In this document: piece after piece, positions 58,851-64,000 of the stretch
How the letters are laid out: every line of letters begins with the position of its first letter
Position numbering within the stretch: position 1 is the first letter of the stretch
DNA from: Siphonodentalium dalli
Lineage: Eukaryota > Mollusca > Scaphopoda > Gadilida > Siphonodentaliidae
Direction: 5' to 3'
Length of the DNA stretch: 64,000 bases
Assembly (NCBI GenBank): GCA_032622095.1
Contig: CP136063.1
Location: 276,947,426-277,011,425 of the forward strand
The notes under the pieces: generated by a model
Database searches by the model: none
What the model was told of the DNA's origin: nothing
What the model saw: only the letters and a program-made list of their open reading frames with translations
Made by a program: the position numbers and the translations under genes

Positions 58851-60070
58851 ACCATGAAGAATGTGCTCCTAAAGAACGAGACACTGAAAAGTGTTGACAA
58901 TTTCATGGCTGCAATTTACAAGTTGCACCAGATATCAGGAAAACTGATAAGATTTTACGGTGATGCACATGATGCCCACGGCATTGATTCTTACACATTT
59001 CCACTAGTGATCCAGACCGGACCGCTTTGGACCGGTCCGGACCGGGTGTCACTGGACCGGACCGGACCGCTTTTTGCCGCCGGTTTGGTACTCTCCGGTC
59101 CGCGGTCCACTATTTTACTTCAGTTATAATAAACTATCGCGAATATTATTGCTATTTGCCGTCATATCAATTAGCAACGATGTATTGACGCATTCAAGTG
59201 GTTAATATCTATTAAACGTTTGATGCCACGAAAACAATGTATAGATGTACTTTGTACATGTCAATTTCCTTATAATGAAAGACAAGAGAGTCACATTAAT
59301 CCTATAGTAGTTGTACTTAGGTATATAACTGTAATTGTCATGACTATACAATCAGTCATCACTATCTCCAAGACTCCAATATTAATGTAGTAGTCATATT
59401 AGTACATATTTGTATAATTGTCATCAGTATAGTTATTTCGTTTAAATTTCAATTTAATGAAAATAAGTATGATACGAATCATGCATACGATCAGTTGAGT
59501 GCCATGTTAGATTGGTTATAACACATTCTGACCCTAGCTATATATCTGTCCAATACATTTAATTAGTACATGTTCACATTACTAGAAATACTATTATCGT
59601 GCATCGTTCCCAGTATATCCCACCAGAGACAGACAATGATGCATACAATCGGCAAACAATGTAAGTTTTTACCATATATGGACTTATTGCAATGCACTGA
59701 ACTCAGTAACCTTATAGTTTATACTATACAGAGTAAAAACTTTGAGAAAACAGAGAATTCATTAACATATAGCCTATTTTAGGTGGACCGGACCGTTTTG
59801 GACCGGTCCAGGCATGTGTACCGGACCGGAATGGCCTGGACCGGACCGGACTAGACCGCTTTGAAGGTGGTCCGGTCCGGTCCGCATCACTAATTTCCAC
59901 GTACCCGTGGCACCAGATGTGATGCCCATCGTATGCGCGACTTGAAAACATTGCTACATGAAATAGGTTCCATCAGCACAAAGCATTTCAGAGGCTTTGC
60001 AAACGAATGCCATCAAACTTCCTGGTACAAGAGGGAAAGTTCACGGATTCTTGAAGAAGCTTAACTCGTT
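58851..60070 (+). pseudogene. hAT-derived gene, middle region (interrupted by a MITE)
   Basis: 58860-58996 encodes LLKNETLKSVDNFMAAIYKL and HQISGKLIRF, matching the family's 'FK-x-VD-x-x-L--LY-LY--S' block. After the MITE (59005-59892) the same frame resumes with RTRGTRCDAHRMRDLKTLLH, equivalent to the conserved K-P-T-R-x-GTRW---R--AL--LL motif (Trp replaced by Cys). A frame change near 60000 then gives KVHGFLKKLNSFNFLKA, equivalent to the next block (GLLKKL-SF-F). Removing the MITE and one target copy keeps the frame continuous. Confidence 0.7.
58997..59900. mobile_element. hAT MITE with perfect 8-bp target duplication
   Basis: 888-bp element 59005-59892 flanked by ATTTCCAC on both sides (58997-59004 and 59893-59900). 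Ends are TAGTGATCCAGACCGGACC and GGTCCGGTCCGCATCACTA, which are inverted repeats. The terminal about 100 bp on each side is rich in GGACCGGACC, making complex hairpins; the middle is AT-rich and non-coding. The TAGTG ends plus the 8-bp duplication define a non-autonomous hAT transposon. Confidence 0.9.
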
Positions 60071-60110
60071 CAACTTTTTGAAAGCTGCATCAGTGTACAA
60101 TATTTTACAG

Positions 60111-60543
60111 GTACCGACATTAATATCTCTGGATTTTGAAATGGAGGGTGGTACTTTTCCATGAGAAGTATTATCTGAGTATGCAGATTCTACAGATATC
60201 CATATACGCTGATGTGTTTAATCTTATTGAAGTTGTAGAGGAAACGAAATGTCCAGTTGCAAAGGAGAAAAGTACTTCACGTTTCTCTATTCATGGAGAA
60301 ATTCATAAAGCTGGCCATAAGTTATGGAACGTGGAATATAGAGAGAATGTATCTTTAAAATTGGATCATATGACTGGCACTGTCGCTGAGACAAATTATG
60401 CAGTTATAATACAAAATTATGTTATACCACCCCCTATTCAGAGCTTCGGAAAGAGATTCAGTTCATTCCATAACATAGTTTTTGTTTCTATGCAACGATT
60501 CATTGGCTGGCTTACTGATGACAATATATACCTTTGGGACTGA
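60111..60543 (+). pseudogene. hAT-derived gene, C-terminal region
   Basis: After TATTTTACAG (possible splice acceptor, about 60111) the reading frame includes QILQISIYADVFNLIEVVEE and TKCPVAKEKSTSRFS, resembling the helix after the insertion domain in hAT-derived ZNF862-like proteins (FQ---TI-DV---L---). The dimerisation domain expected at the end is not recognisable. It could be a true terminal exon or decayed sequence. Confidence 0.45.
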
Positions 60544-60928
60544 TGACATCCTATATCTCTCTGATCGTTTCAAAATCACTTTGGCGTATTGTCACGCTTT
60601 AAAATTAAAGTTATTTTTTTCCTGTGTGAAAGAAAGTAATTTCCCCTATATATGTGGAAGTTATTATCTCCTAAGTTGGAGATGTCAGCCTGAAACCAGC
60701 CTAGAAGAGGACTACGGACCTTTATTTATAATCTTATGTCAATATGAGCGATATGGGGAAGTCGTGTCACTGGTGTGTGAGAGTATCGTTCTCGATGAGG
60801 CGTCAACTTATGACACTTTCCATTCGGCGCTTATATCATGCAAAAGGCATAATAAAGATACACAAGTAAAGTTGATGAAATTTATTACTATAATTGTACA
60901 ATTCTGTTCCAACAATACAAATAACTAA
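60482..60928 (+). CDS. hypothetical ORF, 148 codons
   Basis: Overlaps the end of the hAT-derived frame in another phase. Contains a Cys-rich patch (SCVKESNFPYICGSYYLLSW) and ends KLMKFITIIVQFCSNNTNN. I do not recognise it; it may be chance or a frame-shifted extension of the hAT-derived gene. Confidence 0.2.
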   Translation: MFLCNDSLAGLLMTIYTFGTDDILYLSDRFKITLAYCHALKLKLFFSCVKESNFPYICGSYYLLSWRCQPETSLEEDYGPLFIILCQYERYGEVVSLVCESIVLDEASTYDTFHSALISCKRHNKDTQVKLMKFITIIVQFCSNNTNN

Positions 60929-61300
60929 TTCTCCCGTTACCGGAGAATATTTTCCCTTCTTTCGCTGTTTCTAAGTTGCACCCATATGGAGTTAACATAA
61001 TCCGGAGAAATCACATAATCGGGAGACATCACCAAATCAGGAGAAATTCACCTCATCAGGAGCAAGATTATTCTCAGGTGGAATCTGATGCGTACGAGTG
61101 AATGGTATCAGCAATAAATAACAAGAACTATTACCATTGGTTCTCCCGTTACCGGAGAATATGATTACTTTCATATGTCAATTCTCCCGATGGAGAAACT
61201 TTTGACGAAACAAATTTGATGGAGAACTTTCTCCATTTAACCAGGTGTGGATTATCCAATAATTACGGAGATATTAAATGGTCGAGTGTAAGAATAATTA
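60929..61300. repeat. GGAGAA-motif repeats
   Basis: TTCTCCCGTTACCGGAGAAT occurs at 60931 and 61141 and is palindromic around GTTACC. Between them are several spaced copies of ATCAGGAGAAAT, ATCCGGAGAAAT and ATCGGGAGACAT. The unit is about 18-20 bp and degenerate. No coding frame. Confidence 0.6.
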
Positions 61301-61541
61301 TTATTAAGGCTATTAGAAAACATTTATATGTAATTTAGATGACTTGCAAAGTTAAAAAGTTTGTAGAATATAACTTATGTTTCCCAACTTTGCGGTGTAC
61401 GATAATACGCAGTAAGTTACACGAGACATCCTTCTTTGGGTGAACTGCACTAGTCCAGCAATTCCACCAAGACATTGGCATCAACTCGGGTAGTTTTCTG
61501 GCCGGTCTCGAACCACCAACGTTGATGATGACGTTGGCTTC

Positions 61542-63827
61542 CTACGCAGCCACAAGTGCATCCAGTTTCTTTTGCTGGCAGTCCACATCTGCTACAAATC
61601 CTTTAAGTAACTCCGGTGACTTCACGTGATGAGTTACCAGGTCTTCCTCCACGATTAACGAAACACCATCCTCCAAATGTTCTCTTTTAGAACTAACTCT
61701 TGCATCCTCACTGGCAAGATTCATAGATATTGAAAGTGAAGGTGCTGGCGACTCCGGTAAGAATTTCGGATTCACTTTCCTCACGTTCACAGGTGATCGC
61801 GCACCTTCCGGGGACGGTCTGCGTGAAACAGGTGAAGATCGACGGTCAACAACTGGTGAACGCCGCACAGGTGAGTGGTGGCAAACATGTCGGTTAGCCC
61901 TGGATGGCGAGCTACCTTTGATAGCCCTGGATGGCGAGCTACCTTTGATAGCCCTGGATGGCGAGCTACCTTTGATAGCCCTGGATGGCGAGCTACCTTT
62001 GATAGCCCTCGATGGCGAGCTACCTTTGATAGCCCTGGATGGCGAGCTACCTTTGATAGCCCTGGATGGCGAGCTACCTTTGATAGCCCTGGATGGCGAG
62101 CTACCTTTGATAGCCCTCGATGGCGAGCTACCTTTGATAGCCCTGGATGGCGAGCTACCTTTGATAGCCCTGGATGGCGAGCTACCTTTGATAGCCCTCG
62201 ATGGCGAGCTACCTTTGATAGCCCTCGATGGCGAGCTACCTTTGATAGCCCTGGATGGCGAGCTACCTTTGATAGCCCTGGATGGCGAGCTACCTTTGAT
62301 AGCCCTGGATGGCGAGCTACCTTTGATAGCCCTGGATGGCGAGCTACCTTTGATAGCCCTGGATGGCGAGCTACCTTTGATAGCCCTGGATGGCGAGCTA
62401 CCTTTGATAGCCCTGGATGGCGAGCTACCTTTGATAGCCCTGGATGGCGAGCTACATTTGATAGCCCTGGATGGCGAGCTACCTTTGATAGCCCTGGATG
62501 GCGAGCTACCGTTGATAGCCCTGGATGGCGAGCTACCTTTGATAGCCCTGGATGGCGAGCTACCTTTGATAGCCCTGGATGGCGAGCTACCTTTGATAGC
62601 CCTGGATAGCGAGCTACCTTTGATAGCCCTGAATGGCGAGCTACCTTTGATAGCCCTGGATAGCGAGCTACCTTTGATAGCCCTGGATGGCGAGCTACCT
62701 TTGATAGCCCTGGATGGCGAGCTACCTTTGATAGCCCTGGATGGCGAGCTACCTTTGATAGCCCTGGATGGCGAGCTACCTTTGATAGCCCTGGATGGCG
62801 AGCTACCTTTGATAGCCCTGGATGGCGAGCTACCTTTGATAGCCCTGGATGGCGAGCTACCTTTGATAGCCCTGGATAGCGAGCTACCTTTGATAGCCCT
62901 GAATGGCGAGCTACCTTTGATAGCCCTGGATGGCGAGCTACCTTTGATAGCCCTGGATGGCGAGCTACATTTGATAGCCCTGGATGGCGAGCTACATTTG
63001 ATAGCCCTGGATGGCGAGCTACCTTTGATAGCCCTGGATGGCGAGCTACCTTTGATAGCCCTGGATGGCGAGCTACCTTTGATAGCCCTGGATGGCGAGC
63101 TACCTTTGATAGCCCTGGATGGCGAGCTACCTTTGATAGCCCTGGATGGCGAGCTACCTTTGATAGCCCTGGATGGCGAGCTACCTTTGATAGCCCTGGA
63201 TGGCGAGCTACCTTTGATAGCCCTGGATAGCGAGCTACCTTTGATAGCCCTGAATGGCGAGCTACCTTTGATAGCCCTGGATGGCGAGCTACCTTTGATA
63301 GCCCTGGATGGCGAGCTACCTTTGATAGCCCTGGATGGCGAGCTACCTTTGATAGCCCTGGATGGCGAGCTACCTTTGATAGCCCTGGATGGCGAGCTAC
63401 CTTTGATAGCCCTGGATGGCGAGCTACCTTTGATAGCCCTGGATGGCGAGCTACCTTTGATAGCCCTGGATGGCGAGCTACCTTTGATAGCCCTGGATAG
63501 CGAGCTACCTTTGATAGCCCTGAATGGCGAGCTACCTTTGATAGCCCTGGATGGCGAGCTACCTTTGATAGCCCTGGATGGCGAGCTACATTTGATAGCA
63601 CTGGATGGCGAGCTACATTTGATAGCCCTGGATGGCGAGCTACCTTTGATAGCCCTGGATGGCGAGCTACCTTTGATAGCCCTGGATGGCGAGCTACCTT
63701 TGATAGCCCTGGATGGCGAGCTACCTTTGATAGCCCTGGATGGCGAGCTACCTTTGATAGCCCTCGATGGCGAGCTACCTTTGATAGCCCTGGATGGCGA
63801 GCTACCTTTGATGGTCTGGATGGCGAG
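61542..63827 (-). CDS. Ser/Pro/Arg-rich repeat protein, C-terminal exon (5' incomplete)
   Basis: The minus-strand frame open from 63827 to the TAG at 61542-61544 gives about 761 codons. It is (AIKGSSPSR)n through the 27-bp array, then a unique tail starting HSPVRRSPVVDRRSSPVSRR and containing LASEDARVSSKREHLEDGVS and DCQQKKLDALVAA. The unique tail is also SP-rich and continues the repeat's composition, which is why I prefer this frame over the other open ones. It would present many proline-directed phosphorylation sites (SPSR, RSPV, RRPSP). There is no ATG in the repeat part. At 63828-63830 a TAG closes the frame, caused by one 26-bp unit (63811-63820 has GATGGTCTGG for GATAGCCCTGG). With one more base the frame would run to the window edge. 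Family unknown. Confidence 0.5.
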   Translation of the reverse strand, partial: LAIQTIKGSSPSRAIKGSSPSRAIKGSSPSRAIKGSSPSRAIKGSSPSRAIKGSSPSRAIKGSSPSRAIKCSSPSSAIKCSSPSRAIKGSSPSRAIKGSSPFRAIKGSSLSRAIKGSSPSRAIKGSSPSRAIKGSSPSRAIKGSSPSRAIKGSSPSRAIKGSSPSRAIKGSSPSRAIKGSSPSRAIKGSSPFRAIKGSSLSRAIKGSSPSRAIKGSSPSRAIKGSSPSRAIKGSSPSRAIKGSSPSRAIKGSSPSRAIKGSSPSRAIKGSSPSRAIKCSSPSRAIKCSSPSRAIKGSSPSRAIKGSSPFRAIKGSSLSRAIKGSSPSRAIKGSSPSRAIKGSSPSRAIKGSSPSRAIKGSSPSRAIKGSSPSRAIKGSSPSRAIKGSSLSRAIKGSSPFRAIKGSSLSRAIKGSSPSRAIKGSSPSRAIKGSSPSRAINGSSPSRAIKGSSPSRAIKCSSPSRAIKGSSPSRAIKGSSPSRAIKGSSPSRAIKGSSPSRAIKGSSPSRAIKGSSPSRAIKGSSPSRAIKGSSPSRAIKGSSPSRAIKGSSPSRAIKGSSPSRAIKGSSPSRAIKGSSPSRAIKGSSPSRAIKGSSPSRAIKGSSPSRAIKGSSPSRAIKGSSPSRAIKGSSPSRAIKGSSPSRANRHVCHHSPVRRSPVVDRRSSPVSRRPSPEGARSPVNVRKVNPKFLPESPAPSLSISMNLASEDARVSSKREHLEDGVSLIVEEDLVTHHVKSPELLKGFVADVDCQQKKLDALVAA

Positions 63828-64000
63828 CTACATTTGATAGCCCTGGATGGCGAGCTACCTTTGATAGCCCTGGATGGCGAGCTACCTTTGATAGCCCTGG
63901 ATGGCGAGCTACCTTTGATAGCCCTGGATGGCGAGCTACCTTTGATAGCCCTGGATGGCGAGCTACCTTTGATAGCCCTGGATGGCGAGCTACCTTTGAT
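61903..64000. repeat. 27-bp array, about 77 units, to the window edge
   Basis: The unit is GATAGCCCTGGATGGCGAGC + TACCTTT. Because 27 is a multiple of three and the consensus lacks stops in several frames, at least four frames on both strands stay open. Variants (CTCGATGG, GATAGCGAGC followed by GAATGGCG, TACATTT) recur in ordered blocks: the pair GATAGCGAG / GAATGGCG appears at about 62606-62635, 62875-62904, 63229-63254 and 63496-63530, showing block duplications of roughly 270-350 bp. Confidence 0.97.

Noticed and set aside
61787-63601. Minus-strand 604-codon frame (VARHPGLSK)n as a protein gene
   Set aside because: It starts at a GTG inside the array and its unique tail is short and atypical, while the third minus frame joins a longer SP-rich tail.
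61918-63837. Plus-strand 639-codon frame (IALDGELPL)n as a protein gene
   Set aside because: It begins inside the array, ends where one unit loses a base, and has no unique sequence at either end. It is open only because the unit is 27 bp without stops.

Overview
The window reads as repeat-rich, AT-rich eukaryotic DNA, most likely from an invertebrate animal. There are no operons or ribosome-binding sites. What is recognisable is animal-type: an intronless-looking seven-transmembrane receptor, a transposase-derived (ZNF862-like) gene remnant with splice-like boundaries, CR1-like LINE copies, a tRNA-derived SINE, TTAA, TA and hAT miniature transposons, and many minisatellites. The species cannot be fixed from sequence alone. 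The 5S-like segments look metazoan, perhaps lophotrochozoan, but that is from memory.

Layout. 1-12 kb: minisatellites (2.3-3.6 kb, 10.7-11.5 kb), fold-back transposons (3.7, 4.2, 8.1 and 9.8 kb) and a LINE 3' remnant at 11.8 kb. 12-28 kb: mostly anonymous DNA with local duplications, a tRNA-like tandem array (16.2 kb), a SINE (18.7 kb), a TTAA fold-back (20.9 kb), a higher-order repeat (21.4-22.4 kb) and hairpin transposons (24.5-25.6 kb). 28.6-35.9 kb: a 7.25-kb array of a 50-bp unit. 36-43 kb: more transposons, a LINE RT remnant and two arrays (40.3-42.9 kb). 43.5-46 kb: a GPCR gene on the minus strand with a mucin-like repeat stalk, and a truncated inverted copy of it. 46.2-47.8 kb: nested and adjacent miniature transposons. 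48.3-49.9 kb: a miniature LTR retrotransposon whose LTRs contain a 5S rRNA-derived segment. 51.0-54.7 kb: a nearly full-length but broken LINE. 55-61 kb: fold-backs and a decayed hAT-type transposase-derived gene, split by a hAT MITE with a perfect 8-bp target duplication. 61.5-64 kb: the 3' end of a Ser/Pro/Arg-rich repeat protein on the minus strand, running through a 27-bp array that reaches the window edge.

The most unusual element is 48309-49893. It has TG...CA LTRs, a GTAT target duplication on both outer sides, a tRNA-Pro-type primer binding site, a 100-bp internal region ending in a purine tract, and 5S-derived sequence with its Pol III control region in both LTRs. That is the architecture of the plant TRIM 'Cassandra', here in an animal-looking genome. 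A second theme is a pair of near-perfect 67-nt hairpins that acts as a shared core in transposons with different outer ends. The sequence gives no support for a CRISPR array, a prokaryotic gene cluster or an intact virus.
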